Source of the DNA: Alteribacter lacisalsi
GTDB taxonomy: Bacteria; Bacillota; Bacilli; Bacillales; Salisediminibacteriaceae
NCBI RefSeq assembly: GCF_003226345.1
Contig: NZ_PDOF01000001.1
Span: 806,001 to 870,000 of the forward strand
Direction of reading: 5' to 3'
Length of the DNA: 64,000 nt
Shown here: piece by piece, positions 17,206 to 26,376 of the stretch
Numbering within the stretch: position 1 is the first letter of the stretch
Layout of the letters: each line of letters begins with the position of its first letter
The notes under the pieces: model-generated
Seen by the model: the letters and a program-made list of their open reading frames with translations, nothing else
Databases searched by the model: none
Told to the model about the DNA's origin: nothing
Translations under genes and position numbers: made by a program

Positions 17206-18397
17206 CGACCTTGTTAAACCTCATTCCTGTAAGATTGATATCAATATCAATCCGGTAGTCAAAACGGGCATTTTCAAAGTGTGCAAACCAGTCATCTTTC
17301 CATTCCGCCCACTGCTCCGGATTGTTTCTATGAAAGATATCGGAAAGCCCGGTTGCGTCAAACCCAAGCGTCATAGTTTTATCGATAGTGGAGCGGATTT
17401 CCTTTTCGAGTTCTCCATTAACAGCCTCTCTCAGTTTCTCGAGATCTTCCTGGTCAGTCATATCAAGGTCGCACGAGGTTTCCAGAAGGTAGCCTGTACC
17501 ATTCAGCCTGATTGCAAAAACAGGGCGGCCGTCTTCGACAGATGCATCGATATTCTGGTTCAGTTCATGAATTCTAACTCCGGCAAAACCGCCTTCACAT
17601 GAGGTGTCGAAAATCGTTCTGTCACCGACCAGTCCATTGAGGAAAACCCATCCCTGGGACTCCTCCATGTTATACCAGTCCACCAGCCGGTCTTCTTTGA
17701 AAATGGCCAGCCCATCCAGCGCAAAGCTGTGCTCATTAATCCGCTGAAGAACACTGGTCTGGGAGCTTTCTGCACTTGAGATGTCTTTTAGACCGAGCAC
17801 AATCGGGTGATGATCATCAGACATATACGCTCGGACAGAATCGGCGAGTGTGATGTTTTCCTTGATTCCGAGCGAACCGGAGGCGACCATGACTCTGTCA
17901 CGAACAGACTTAGCAGGATTTTCATCCAGCGGGGTGAACGTAGTCAGAATTTCTTTAGCTGTAGTGTCTTTGGCAATAAAGGATAGAAACTGCATCCGCA
18001 TCTGCTCATCACGTTCAACAAAGTCAAATAAACGCTTGATCCCGGTTTCCCGGGCAAACGATTCACCCATCACCAGGTAATAAATGTGGGAAAAAAACAA
18101 CCGTCTTGGCGCGATGTTTTTCGCCTTATCGAGCGCCTCAGCGAGAGTCTTGCCACGGGTTGTAAATGTATATACGGAAGCATCTTCGCCGCCGCCTCCT
18201 TCTGTGGATACACGGGCAGAGGCGCCGTGGGGATTGATGATCTGAAACGACACTTCCAGTTCTTCCGTATCCGGGACATTATCCACCCCGATGGCAACGA
18301 CAATTGCCAGCTGATCGAGTTCCATTTTATCTCCGCATCCGGCAGTGAAAAACAGGGTACAAAGAATTAATAATTGTAATCTCTTCAATGCTCTCAT
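17195..18397 (-). CDS. yfkR: Spore germinant receptor C subunit, lipoprotein (GerAC/YfkR-like)
   Basis: 400 aa. Signal peptide with lipobox TAGC (Cys21), followed by the GerC hallmark GDKMELDQLAIVVAIGVD. The lipoprotein sits on the outer face of the inner spore membrane. Its start overlaps the A-subunit stop by 4 bp (ATGA), indicating translational coupling. Length is normal for the family. Confidence 0.9.
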   Translation of the reverse strand: MRALKRLQLLILCTLFFTAGCGDKMELDQLAIVVAIGVDNVPDTEELEVSFQIINPHGASARVSTEGGGGEDASVYTFTTRGKTLAEALDKAKNIAPRRLFFSHIYYLVMGESFARETGIKRLFDFVERDEQMRMQFLSFIAKDTTAKEILTTFTPLDENPAKSVRDRVMVASGSLGIKENITLADSVRAYMSDDHHPIVLGLKDISSAESSQTSVLQRINEHSFALDGLAIFKEDRLVDWYNMEESQGWVFLNGLVGDRTIFDTSCEGGFAGVRIHELNQNIDASVEDGRPVFAIRLNGTGYLLETSCDLDMTDQEDLEKLREAVNGELEKEIRSTIDKTMTLGFDATGLSDIFHRNNPEQWAEWKDDWFAHFENARFDYRIDIDINLTGMRFNKVDEE

Positions 18398-19908
18398 GAT
18401 CCGCTGTTCTCCTTTTTTCCATCATGACGAATCCAGGGCCGCAGGAACGGCACGTTTTTAACCCAGATCGGCAGCCGGAGAAAGCCGTCCTTCTGATGCT
18501 TGAGGTTAAAAGGCGCAAGCGGGGAAAAGTACGGTTTTCCCATGGATTCAAGTGAACAGAGATGGATGAGCAGGATTGCCGAAAAAAACAAAACGCCGTA
18601 TAGGCCTGTGGTCGCTGCAAAACCCATCATGATAAATCGGAGTATTCTTGCACTGATAGAAAAATTGTAGGCAGGTGCCACGAAACTTGAGATGGCGGTA
18701 AGGGCCACAACGATGACAATTGCCGGGCTTACAAGGCCGGCACGAACAGCCGAATCCCCGAGCACGATCGCCCCTACAATCGAAATTGCAGGCCCGATTG
18801 TCCGGGGCATTCGGACGCCGCCTTCCCTAAGAATCTCAAAGATCACTTCCATGAGAAGCGTTTCGATAAAAGCCGGGAAAGGTATCCCCTCCCGCTGTGC
18901 TGCGAGATTAATCAGCAGATCCGTTGCTACAAGTTCAGGGTGAAAGGTCGTAACAGCTATATAAAGGGAAGGCAGATAAAGGCTGATTAAAAAAGCACCC
19001 ATTCGGATGATGCGGATAAAGGAAGAAAAATCGAATCGCTGATAGTAGTCTTCCGCAGCCTGGAAATAGGAGAGAAACGTCATCGGATATACGAGACACA
19101 TTGGTGTTCCGTCAACGATGACCGCTATTTTCCCTTCCTGTACTTCAGAACTGACGGTGTCCGGGCGCTCAGCCACCTGTGCAGTCGGAAATGGAGAATA
19201 CCAGCGTGTCTTCCTTCCATAGTCATCAATCAGTTCTTCAAGCATGCCGCTTTCGTATATTTCTTCTGTCCGCACGGCTTCAATCCGGAGGGTTAATTCT
19301 TTGAGCACGTCCTGATCCACTTCATCCTCAAGGTAACAAAGTCTAATTTCCGTCTGCGTACTTCTTCCAACAGTGAGTTTTCGAAAACGAAGCTGCGGAT
19401 TGCGGATCCGCCTGCGGATGAGGGATGTATTCACGTTAATGGCTTCAACGAATCCTTCTTTCGGACCCCGGATGACCGTCTGATTTGCCGGCTCATCCAC
19501 ATGTCGCATTTCCACCATAAATCCGGTAATTCCCTCTGCGTAAGCACATCCGCTCACAAATACGATGACTTCTCCGTGAATAAGGGCGGTAATCACGTCT
19601 TTAAACGATCTGTAGGGGTCTGAACGTTTGCCTTCAATTCTGCTGAAAAGCTGTTCCGGTCTTTCGGCTTCCCGCTGCCCCCGCAGAAGAGGGGCGTTCA
19701 CGGCTTCGCTGATCATTTCCTCATTGTTCATGGCTTCAAGATGTATGACAGCAAACGGGTGGGGGCCATCCAGGAAACGGCCGACCTGGATATCCTCACT
19801 GTTTCCGAGAAGCTCTTTAAGACGTGTTACATTTGTCTGGGCATTGTCTGATACCGGTTCATCGTAAGCTGCCATGACTTCGTTGATATCCGAGTTCCGT
19901 TTCACCAC
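18394..19908 (-). CDS. yfkQ: Spore germinant receptor A subunit (GerAA/YfkQ-like)
   Basis: 504 aa, tandem GTG codons after GGGTGAGGG. The N-terminal cytosolic domain (~1-250) carries the family pattern (SDRxPYRSFKDVITALIHGEVIVFVSG), followed by about five membrane helices with the conserved block PSLYIAVTTFHPELVATDLLINLAAQREGIPFPAFIETLLMEV (helix 2 region). First gene of the receptor operon. A sigma-G-like promoter is visible upstream, fitting forespore expression. Confidence 0.9.
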   Translation of the reverse strand: MVKRNSDINEVMAAYDEPVSDNAQTNVTRLKELLGNSEDIQVGRFLDGPHPFAVIHLEAMNNEEMISEAVNAPLLRGQREAERPEQLFSRIEGKRSDPYRSFKDVITALIHGEVIVFVSGCAYAEGITGFMVEMRHVDEPANQTVIRGPKEGFVEAINVNTSLIRRRIRNPQLRFRKLTVGRSTQTEIRLCYLEDEVDQDVLKELTLRIEAVRTEEIYESGMLEELIDDYGRKTRWYSPFPTAQVAERPDTVSSEVQEGKIAVIVDGTPMCLVYPMTFLSYFQAAEDYYQRFDFSSFIRIIRMGAFLISLYLPSLYIAVTTFHPELVATDLLINLAAQREGIPFPAFIETLLMEVIFEILREGGVRMPRTIGPAISIVGAIVLGDSAVRAGLVSPAIVIVVALTAISSFVAPAYNFSISARILRFIMMGFAATTGLYGVLFFSAILLIHLCSLESMGKPYFSPLAPFNLKHQKDGFLRLPIWVKNVPFLRPWIRHDGKKENSGS

Positions 19909-19937
19909 GTTCCCTCACCCCCGTTTCTGCATACAGG

Positions 19938-19967
19938 TAGTTTCTGTTACTTGAGTGATGTTATACA
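19938..19967 (-). promoter_or_regulatory. Candidate sigma-G promoter of the germinant receptor operon
   Basis: On the minus strand TGTATA (19962-19967), 17 bases, GAAACTA (19938-19944), against the sigma-G pattern TGAATA-N17/18-CATACTA: five of six and five of seven matches. It lies 30-60 bases before the A-subunit gene. Confidence 0.35.
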
Positions 19968-20139
19968 GGAAAATGTATAAGTATGGTGACTATATGCTAA
20001 GGATTTGTTATTTACAGGGAGGCAACGGTGGAAACACAGCCTCTTCTGTGACCCTGCTTAAGCCCTTCCGCCTCGAAATTAAAGCCTATCTTTACTACAA
20101 TGAAACAAAGCAGTCCATTAAAGGAGGCATCTCGCCAAA

Positions 20140-21132
20140 ATGAAAGCACTAACCCATACGAAACCAAAAGGCTTTGAAGGCCTGACACTCACAAAAGCAC
20201 ACAATAAACCGGAACCAGGTCCCGACGATGTCCTGATCCGTATAAAAACGGCAGGTCTGAATCACCGTGATCTGTTTGTTCTGGACCGGCACAGTCCTGA
20301 TGATCCCCCGTTTGTAATCGGCTCAGACGGCGCCGGAGTTGTGGACGCGACAGGGGAGAATGTCACATCAGTCTCTACAGGGGAGGAGGTCATCATCAAC
20401 CCGGGTTTATACTGGAAAGAAGAGAGTGGTGCCCCGCCTGATCATTTCGAAGTACTCGGTTTCCCAAATAATGGGACATTTGCCGAATACGTTACCGTGC
20501 CGGCTGCCTTCACTGCACCTAAACCGGCGCACCTGACCTGGGAGGAAAGCGCCGTCCTGTCCCTGGCAGGCCTGACTGCCTACCGGGCACTTTTTACGAG
20601 AGGAAAAGCATCTAAAGGAATGAATGTGTTTATTCCGGGGATAGGGGGAGGCGTGGCCACAATGCTGCTTCAATTTGCGAAGGCTGCAGGTGCGAATGCA
20701 TACGTGTCCAGCCGTTCCGGTGAGAAACGAAAAGCAGCAGAAGAGCTTGGTGCAGTAAAAGCAATGGATTCGCAGGCTGACTGGAATGAGGAACTTGGAA
20801 GTACAAAAATGGATCTTGTGATTGAATCCGTTGGTGCTGCGACGTTTAATCGTTCCCTCGATACGCTCAGAAAGGGAGGTACGATTGTCAGTTTTGGTTC
20901 ATCCACTGGAGACGAACTGAACATCAACCTCCGCAAATTCTTTTATGGTCAATACATTTTTCACGGATCCACAATGGGAAGTAACGAAGAATACCGGGCG
21001 ATGCTCGACTTTGTCAGCACGCATCAGATTAAGCCCGTCATGGACCGTACCTTCCCTCTTGAAGAATACAGGGAAGCGTTTGACCGGCTCAATCGTGCAG
21101 AACAGCTTGGCAAGATTGCCTTTATATTGTAA
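20140..21132 (+). CDS. Zinc-independent MDR oxidoreductase (quinone reductase/YogA-like)
   Basis: 330 aa, ATG with AAAGGAGG upstream. Medium-chain dehydrogenase/reductase fold: N-terminal GroES-like domain with AGLNHRDLFVLD (in place of the zinc Cys), then the nucleotide-binding motif FIPGIGGGVATMLLQFAKAAGA and VIESVGAATF. Most like B. subtilis YogA. Predicted cytosolic NAD(P)H-dependent reductase; substrate unknown. A stem-loop repeat element follows. Confidence 0.82.
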   Translation: MKALTHTKPKGFEGLTLTKAHNKPEPGPDDVLIRIKTAGLNHRDLFVLDRHSPDDPPFVIGSDGAGVVDATGENVTSVSTGEEVIINPGLYWKEESGAPPDHFEVLGFPNNGTFAEYVTVPAAFTAPKPAHLTWEESAVLSLAGLTAYRALFTRGKASKGMNVFIPGIGGGVATMLLQFAKAAGANAYVSSRSGEKRKAAEELGAVKAMDSQADWNEELGSTKMDLVIESVGAATFNRSLDTLRKGGTIVSFGSSTGDELNINLRKFFYGQYIFHGSTMGSNEEYRAMLDFVSTHQIKPVMDRTFPLEEYREAFDRLNRAEQLGKIAFIL

Positions 21133-21154
21133 TGCGTCGCAAATAAACGCTCCT

Positions 21155-21257
21155 GAAATATACGCTGCTTTCCGCGGGAAGCGGCTGAGCCTTCGCGCGC
21201 TTCGCACTACGGGGTCTCACCTGCGCTTTTCTTCCCGCAGGAGTCAGCGTATATTTC
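21155..21257. repeat. Imperfect palindromic repeat element, end-type C
   Basis: GAAATATACGCTG (21155-21167) and its exact complement CAGCGTATATTTC (21245-21257) bound about 100 bp holding CCGCGGGAAGCGG... and TTCCCGCAGGAGT, the same GC-rich core as the other repeat elements in the window. Non-coding; follows the YogA-like gene. Confidence 0.7.
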
Positions 21258-21462
21258 ATCCGCTTTACAGCGTTTTGTTCGGGTTCTCACCTTAACACTT
21301 TACTTATGGCCCAGTCTCCACTTTGTGCATTTTGGGCCAGGCAAGGTTAGACGCCCTAAGTAGTCTGTTTTTATCCTTTCATTCGCCGGTCGAAATATCT
21401 GGAAATCAGTGATATACTTTTATTGTTCAAAACATTCTAAACATAAAGGGGAGACCAGCGTT

Positions 21463-23256
21463 ATGCAATTTCCGGGACACTCGGTTGAACAGTTTTTCCG
21501 TACATATGCAATTACGAATTTCACCGTTTCAAGTGACGAGAAACGGATCCTTTTTTCTACAAACCTGAACGGTAAAATGAACGTTTGGGCTATGGATTTG
21601 CCCGGCGGGTTTCCATACCTTTTTACGCAGACAGAGCAGAGCTGCAGTGATCTGAAGGAAGATCCGAACAAAACATTTGTAATCGGCGGTTTTGATCATG
21701 ACGGTGATGAAAACTACCATTTATATGCCATGCCTTATGCCGGAGGTAAAAAGACAAAGCTCATCGACGGCGAAAAAGAAGACAAGTTCTTTTTTGCCCA
21801 CCTGAATGAAGAAGGGAAAAACCTTTATTACAGCACGAGTCAGGGGAACCCGAACTTCCTACGGGGACACCGGCTGAATCTGGAAACAGGAGACTCCGTT
21901 CAGCTTTACGATGGTAAAGACGGGGCGACGACGATAACGGCGGTTTCACCTGACGAGCGTCATCTCGTGCTGAGTAAGCACCTGGCCAATACCTACGTGC
22001 TTGCGGAACTCCTGAACGTGGAAACGGGGGAGCGGAAGATGCTCAGTGAGGACCCGGAACGGATTCATGTTGTTGGAGAAGCGGCCTTTGCAGGTGATCA
22101 CACCTTGTATTTTGTCACAAATGATAACTCGGAGCATGACTACGTAGTAAAATACGACCTGACCTCCGGGGAGAGGAGCACATTTGCAGCGTTTGACAAT
22201 GAAAGCGTTAGTGCCATTCATTGGCACGAAGAGTCGGAAACCCTGTATGTAGAAACAGAAAAAGGAGTCGAAGACCGGATTTACCATGTTTCCTCTGAAA
22301 CGGGTAAGCCTGAAAATCTGCGCTCTCCTGTTAAAGTGCTCGGACAGGTAAGTGTGTCAAAAAGCGGTCAGGTGTATGTACTCGGTACAAGCGCAACCGA
22401 GCCGGTAAACCTGTACCTGTATAACAACGACGGTGAGTGGCAAAAACTGACGGAAAACCGTGTCCCAGGAGTAGAAACAAAGGACATGGCTGACCCTGAA
22501 GTGGTGTCTTACCGGTCTTTTGATGAAAAAGAAATCGAAGCACTCTGGTTCAAAGCCAAACCTGAAAACGATAACGGGCATGTGATTTTCTGGCCTCATG
22601 GCGGCCCGCAGGCAGCCGAGCGGAAAACCTTCCGCGCTATGTTCCAATGCTTTTTAAACGAAGGATATTCCATCTTTGCCCCTAATTTCCGGGGAAGCAC
22701 CGGATACGGCGCGACATTTACAAAGCTGGTGGAACAGGACTGGGGAGAAGGACCGCGTCTTGATTGTACAGCGGGAATTGAATGGCTGTTCGAGACCGGA
22801 AAATGTGACCCTGACCGCCTGTTTCTGCTGGGCGGAAGCTACGGAGGCTATATGGCACTCCTTTTGCACGGACGACATCCCGATTATTTCCGGGCAGTAA
22901 TCGATATTTTCGGTGTTTCCAATCTGTTTACGTTTCTCAATTCCGTTCCCGATCACTGGAAACCTGTTATGAAGCGGTGGCTCGGCGACCCGGTCGAAGA
23001 TAAGGAGCGTCTGGAAAAAGACTCTCCGATCACCTATCTGTCCACAATGAAACAGCCTATGCTCGTTATTCAGGGAGCCAATGACCCTCGCGTTGTAAAA
23101 GAGGAAAGCGATCAGATCGTTGAGGCTCTCCAGAAACAGGGGACCGAGGTGGAGTATCTTGTGCTGGACGACGAAGGCCACGGATTCTCAAAAAAAGAAA
23201 ACGAAATCCGCGTGTACAAATCAATTCTCGGTTTTCTATCCAAATACCGTGCTTAA
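21463..23256 (+). CDS. S9 family peptidase (prolyl oligopeptidase/acylaminoacyl-type)
   Basis: 597 aa from the ATG at 21463, which has AAAGGGGAG upstream (an 18-codon longer frame has none). Residues ~1-330 form a beta-propeller of WD-like repeats; ~340-597 form the alpha/beta hydrolase with nucleophile Ser459 in GGSYGGY, Asp in GANDPRV and His in DDEGHGFS. Cytosolic serine peptidase acting on short or N-blocked peptides. No signal peptide. A MITE-like element begins 7 bp after the stop. Confidence 0.9.
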   Translation: MQFPGHSVEQFFRTYAITNFTVSSDEKRILFSTNLNGKMNVWAMDLPGGFPYLFTQTEQSCSDLKEDPNKTFVIGGFDHDGDENYHLYAMPYAGGKKTKLIDGEKEDKFFFAHLNEEGKNLYYSTSQGNPNFLRGHRLNLETGDSVQLYDGKDGATTITAVSPDERHLVLSKHLANTYVLAELLNVETGERKMLSEDPERIHVVGEAAFAGDHTLYFVTNDNSEHDYVVKYDLTSGERSTFAAFDNESVSAIHWHEESETLYVETEKGVEDRIYHVSSETGKPENLRSPVKVLGQVSVSKSGQVYVLGTSATEPVNLYLYNNDGEWQKLTENRVPGVETKDMADPEVVSYRSFDEKEIEALWFKAKPENDNGHVIFWPHGGPQAAERKTFRAMFQCFLNEGYSIFAPNFRGSTGYGATFTKLVEQDWGEGPRLDCTAGIEWLFETGKCDPDRLFLLGGSYGGYMALLLHGRHPDYFRAVIDIFGVSNLFTFLNSVPDHWKPVMKRWLGDPVEDKERLEKDSPITYLSTMKQPMLVIQGANDPRVVKEESDQIVEALQKQGTEVEYLVLDDEGHGFSKKENEIRVYKSILGFLSKYRA

Positions 23257-23262
23257 TAGTAA

Positions 23263-23440
23263 GGCTCTGTTAAATCTCAATTTTGATATTTCTATCATTG
23301 ATTGAAGCGAACTTGCGACACTCCAGCGGGAACAGCGCCGGCTGAAGACCCCGCAGGGCGTTCTCCCCGAGGAGGCTGAAGCGGTGCCCGCGGAAAAGGA
23401 GCGCAGGGAGCGGAAATCAACAACAGACTTTAACAGAGCC
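23263..23440. mobile_element. MITE-like element, end-type A, copy 1
   Basis: GGCTCTGTTAAA (23263-23274) and its exact complement TTTAACAGAGCC (23429-23440) bound 178 bp without a gene. The interior has ATTGATTGAAGCGAAC, GACACTCCAGCGGGAACAGC, a GAGGAGGCTGAAGC block and CCCGCGGAAAAGGAGCG. Near-identical copies lie at 40906-41021 and 44105-44279. Confidence 0.8.
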
Positions 23441-23444
23441 AATA

Positions 23445-23479
23445 GTAAAAGAGCGTTCCCGCGGGGAGCGCTCTTTTTG
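23445..23479. terminator. Bidirectional terminator
   Basis: AAAAGAGCG..CCC and GGG..CGCTCTTTT pair around GCG, with A and T runs on each side. It lies between the S9 peptidase and the convergent LysE-type gene. Confidence 0.8.
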
Positions 23480-23486
23480 CGTTGCT

Positions 23487-24155
23487 TTAAAGCATACCGC
23501 CGACCTTCATCACAGCCTTCCAGGCAAAATACAGACCGAATCCGATCAGAATAAAGCTGGCTCCATAACAGACGCCGCGGACTGCGCCTGGACGAAGCAG
23601 ACGTTTCCCGAAATGAACAGTAAATGCAAGATTGAGATTCCAAAGACCAACGCCAAGAAATACGGCACTGCTGATAATAAATGCCCGTAATTTATTTTCA
23701 TCGCTGAATGTATCGCTCAGAACCGAACCGTAAATCCCGAGCCAGAAGAGAATATTGAGCGGGTTAAACATAGCAATTGATGCACCGGTGGCATATGAAC
23801 GAAGCAGTGTGCCGCTCTGATTCTCCTGTTCAGGTTTTTCCATACGAAAATCCTCTTCCTGAGGAGATGGAATATCAGGATTGTTCATTAGGCCTGATAT
23901 ACCTGTCCAGGTTAATATCACAGCACCAAGAATCATCAGACACAGCTGAACACCACCGAGAGTCAGCACTGTGGACAGACCTTGATACATGAGGAACATA
24001 AGCAGTAAATCTGCTGACATCCCTCCGGCACCGACAAGCAGGGACGGCCAGAATCCATGATAGATCCCCCGGCGGATTATTTCAATATTAATAGGCCCGA
24101 TCGGGGCAGCAATCGAAAGCCCGAGAACCATTTGACGAATAAGTAAGAACAGCAC
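23487..24155 (-). CDS. LysE family amino acid exporter
   Basis: 222 aa from the GTG at 24155, which has GGGAGGCGG six bases upstream; the 42-codon longer frame has no site and no homologous look. The LysE/RhtB signature is present: VLGLSIAAPIGPINIEIIRRGIYHGF near the start, about six hydrophobic segments, and an acidic cytosolic loop (~110-130). It exports amino acids or related small molecules across the membrane. Single gene. Confidence 0.85.
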   Translation of the reverse strand: MLFLLIRQMVLGLSIAAPIGPINIEIIRRGIYHGFWPSLLVGAGGMSADLLLMFLMYQGLSTVLTLGGVQLCLMILGAVILTWTGISGLMNNPDIPSPQEEDFRMEKPEQENQSGTLLRSYATGASIAMFNPLNILFWLGIYGSVLSDTFSDENKLRAFIISSAVFLGVGLWNLNLAFTVHFGKRLLRPGAVRGVCYGASFILIGFGLYFAWKAVMKVGGML

Positions 24156-24385
24156 GTTACCGCCTCCCTGGTTAATGCTTGTCTGTAAAATAGATGAGCC
24201 TATTCGGAAAAATAGAAGCAGTTTCCCTGAGAATGGCTCGTTCAGACAATTAGTATGGGAGTGATTGGAAATAATATGCAAAATTTATTTCAAAGGATTT
24301 TGAAAAACCGGGCGAATATACAGGCGAAATACTTAAAACTGACTATATTGTTAGTGTAGTCCCAACCAGAAGGCAGGTGAGTACT

Positions 24386-24514
24386 ATGTGGGGATACGGA
24401 TATGGCGGTTACGGCTATGGCTGTGGTCAAGTAGGTGGTGCCGGCACAGGGTTTGCTTTAATCCTCGTGTTGTTCATCCTTCTTGTGATCATCGCGTGTG
24501 CTTGTAAGTACTAG
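24386..24514 (+). CDS. YjcZ family small sporulation membrane protein
   Basis: 42 aa. Gly/Tyr-rich N-terminus (WGYGYGGYGYGCG) followed by one hydrophobic helix GFALILVLFILLVIIACACKY. This is the layout of the YjcZ/YjcZ_2 family of very small spore-associated peptides. AGGTGAG lies just before the ATG and a strong terminator follows. Function unknown, found in spores in related species. Confidence 0.8.
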   Translation: MWGYGYGGYGYGCGQVGGAGTGFALILVLFILLVIIACACKY

Positions 24515-24528
24515 TCTGTAGATAAACG

Positions 24529-24572
24529 AAGGACCGGAACAGTGCTGAGTCACTGTCCGGTCCTTGTTTTTT
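24529..24572 (+). terminator. Rho-independent terminator
   Basis: A 15-bp stem (24529-24544 with 24551-24565) followed by GTTTTTTG, just after the YjcZ-type gene. Confidence 0.88.
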
Positions 24573-24676
24573 GTGAGTTGCTGTTTAAAGGTGGCGCTGG
24601 AGGTATTGCTTAAATAAAATCAGATTATATTGAAACCGTTTCAGCCGGGGAGCGTATATACAGTGGAGGGGAATAC

Positions 24677-24889
24677 ATGACCGCATTTACTGTACTCATT
24701 TTATTTATCGTAATCTCATTCGGTCTGTGGCTTTCATTTAAATACGATATCTGTTCAGTGAATCTGTTTAACCGGATTCTTTCAAAGGGGTTTGGATCGC
24801 TCGGTAAAGAAGAGACAAGCCTGATTTGCTGTAACAAATGTAAAACTGTAACCCGGCGGGAAGAAACGACCCCGTACTGTCCAAATTGA
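24677..24889 (+). CDS. Small membrane protein with zinc-ribbon-like tail
   Basis: 70 aa, GGAGGGG before the ATG. One membrane segment (about residues 3-22), then a cytosolic tail ending in CCNKCK...YCPN: Cys51, Cys52, Cys55 and Cys68 resemble a half or minimal zinc ribbon. No named family recognised. It precedes the MBL hydrolase by 27 bp and may be co-transcribed. Confidence 0.55.
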   Translation: MTAFTVLILFIVISFGLWLSFKYDICSVNLFNRILSKGFGSLGKEETSLICCNKCKTVTRREETTPYCPN

Positions 24890-24915
24890 AGAACATATTT
24901 TTAGGAGGAGATGCT

Positions 24916-25695
24916 ATGGAAAACCACTGGTTTACAATTTCGCAGCTGAATGATCAGTCCTGGGCCATAAGTGAATATGGACACTGGGAAAAGGTTCATT
25001 CCTTTCTTCTGACAGGGAAGAAAAGAGCCTGTCTGATTGATACAGGCATCGGGATCGCCGATATCGCTCCGGTAATCCATCAGTTGACTGATCTTCCGGT
25101 TACTGTAGTCACCACGCATGTGCACTGGGATCATATCGGCAGCCACGGTTCATTTGAAGATATCCTAGTGCATGAAGAGGAGGCGGACTGGCTTGAAAAT
25201 GGAATCAAAGGGCTTCCGCTCAGTCAAATACGAAAAGATATCGGCCGTGATCTGACTAAACCTGCACCGGAAGAATTCAACCCGGAAACGTATGTACCCT
25301 ATACAGGAAGACCGGCGGGTCTAATAAAAGACGGTGACTGCATCGATCTGGGCGGACGTACACTTTCCCTCATTCATACGCCCGGCCATTCGCCTGGTCA
25401 TGTTTGTGTTTATGATCATGCAACCGGATTTCTATTCACAGGAGATCTTCTTTACGATGAAACGCCAGTCTATGCCTTTTACCCGACCACAAACCCGGCC
25501 GATCTGGTGAATTCCTGGGTCAAAATTGCCGCTATTGATAATGTTATCAGGATTTTCGGCAGCCATAATACACTGGGGCTCTCACCGGCACTTCTGACAG
25601 AGGTGGAAAAAGCAGCAAGAACACTCCGCGCGCAGGGGCTTGATCAATTCGGTACCGGTGTCCATCACTTTAACGGCTTCAGCGTGAAGTTCTAA
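24916..25695 (+). CDS. MBL-fold metallo-hydrolase
   Basis: 259 aa from the ATG at 24916, with AGGAGGAGATGCT upstream. Metal motif THVHWDHIG, then HTPGHSPGH and FTGDLLYD, then GSHNTLGLSP give the usual His/Asp ligand set of the glyoxalase II-like branch. Cytosolic. The substrate (thioester, lactone or phosphoester) is not predictable. Confidence 0.85.
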   Translation: MENHWFTISQLNDQSWAISEYGHWEKVHSFLLTGKKRACLIDTGIGIADIAPVIHQLTDLPVTVVTTHVHWDHIGSHGSFEDILVHEEEADWLENGIKGLPLSQIRKDIGRDLTKPAPEEFNPETYVPYTGRPAGLIKDGDCIDLGGRTLSLIHTPGHSPGHVCVYDHATGFLFTGDLLYDETPVYAFYPTTNPADLVNSWVKIAAIDNVIRIFGSHNTLGLSPALLTEVEKAARTLRAQGLDQFGTGVHHFNGFSVKF

Positions 25696-25800
25696 TAGGA
25701 CTTTCTTCATTTTTTGATCTAGTAATATTCTCCTTTTGCAATCCTGTGTATAATGGTGATACGTTCTAGAAAGGAATTTACAGGAAGTTGTCAGGGGGAG

Positions 25801-26271
25801 ATGTCAATCAGCAGTCAGGAGAAAGAGAGGTCGGTACGTTCTGTTTACCGGCCTGTTTCAGCAAACCGGCGTGAATTTTTCAGGGTTATCTTTCAAGTCC
25901 CATTAAAGGGCAGCATGCAGGTTGTCGAGATAATGGGAAAAAAGATCGAAGCGGGAGGGGCGCCAGTACTGATTGAAGACACAGGTCTTGGCGGTTTATG
26001 CTTTACCTCGAACATTAATCTTCCTACCCATCCTGAGCTGATCCTGCAAATCTCTTTCAGCCTTGCAGATGAATATTTTGTCTTCAGCGGTAAATTGAAA
26101 AGAAGACAGGACGAAAATGGTCTTTTTACATATGGACTGGAATTTATGATTAAAGAAGAGGGGCGTCAGGAGCTGTTTGTGGCCTTGACAAAACTTCAGG
26201 TAAAAATGAGGAACGATCTGCTTGCGAAGGGTTACGACTGGTACGAAGGAAGTAAACGTGATTTCTTTTAA
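25801..26271 (+). CDS. PilZ domain protein (c-di-GMP binding)
   Basis: About 156 aa if started at the ATG at 25801; a start at 25753 is possible but has no ribosome site, and the AGGGGG before 25801 is rather close. PilZ motif 1 RREFFR (residues ~23-28) and motif 2 D.GLGGLCF are present, which together bind cyclic di-GMP. Single domain plus a short Tyr/Lys-rich tail. Probably a c-di-GMP effector for motility or surface behaviour; no cyclase or phosphodiesterase is nearby. Confidence 0.75.
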   Translation: MSISSQEKERSVRSVYRPVSANRREFFRVIFQVPLKGSMQVVEIMGKKIEAGGAPVLIEDTGLGGLCFTSNINLPTHPELILQISFSLADEYFVFSGKLKRRQDENGLFTYGLEFMIKEEGRQELFVALTKLQVKMRNDLLAKGYDWYEGSKRDFF

Positions 26272-26376
26272 GTACAGTAATTTGTGCTTTTCGCTATTGT
26301 TCCTCTGAATGGTGGCATGCTGCTGCCGAGGCAGGCGTTATAATGATACGAGGATAATTGAAAGGAATGTGCCGTG

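Noticed and set aside
19955-20143. 62-codon frame before the YogA-like gene
   Set aside because: No ribosome site; it overlaps the ribosome site of the YogA-like gene and the sigma-G-like promoter region of the opposite strand; composition is not protein-like.
23263-23440. Protein-coding reading of the repeat elements (frames spanning them on the minus strand)
   Set aside because: Frames differ between copies, are broken by the deletion in copy 2, and lack ribosome sites; terminal inverted repeats explain the conservation better.
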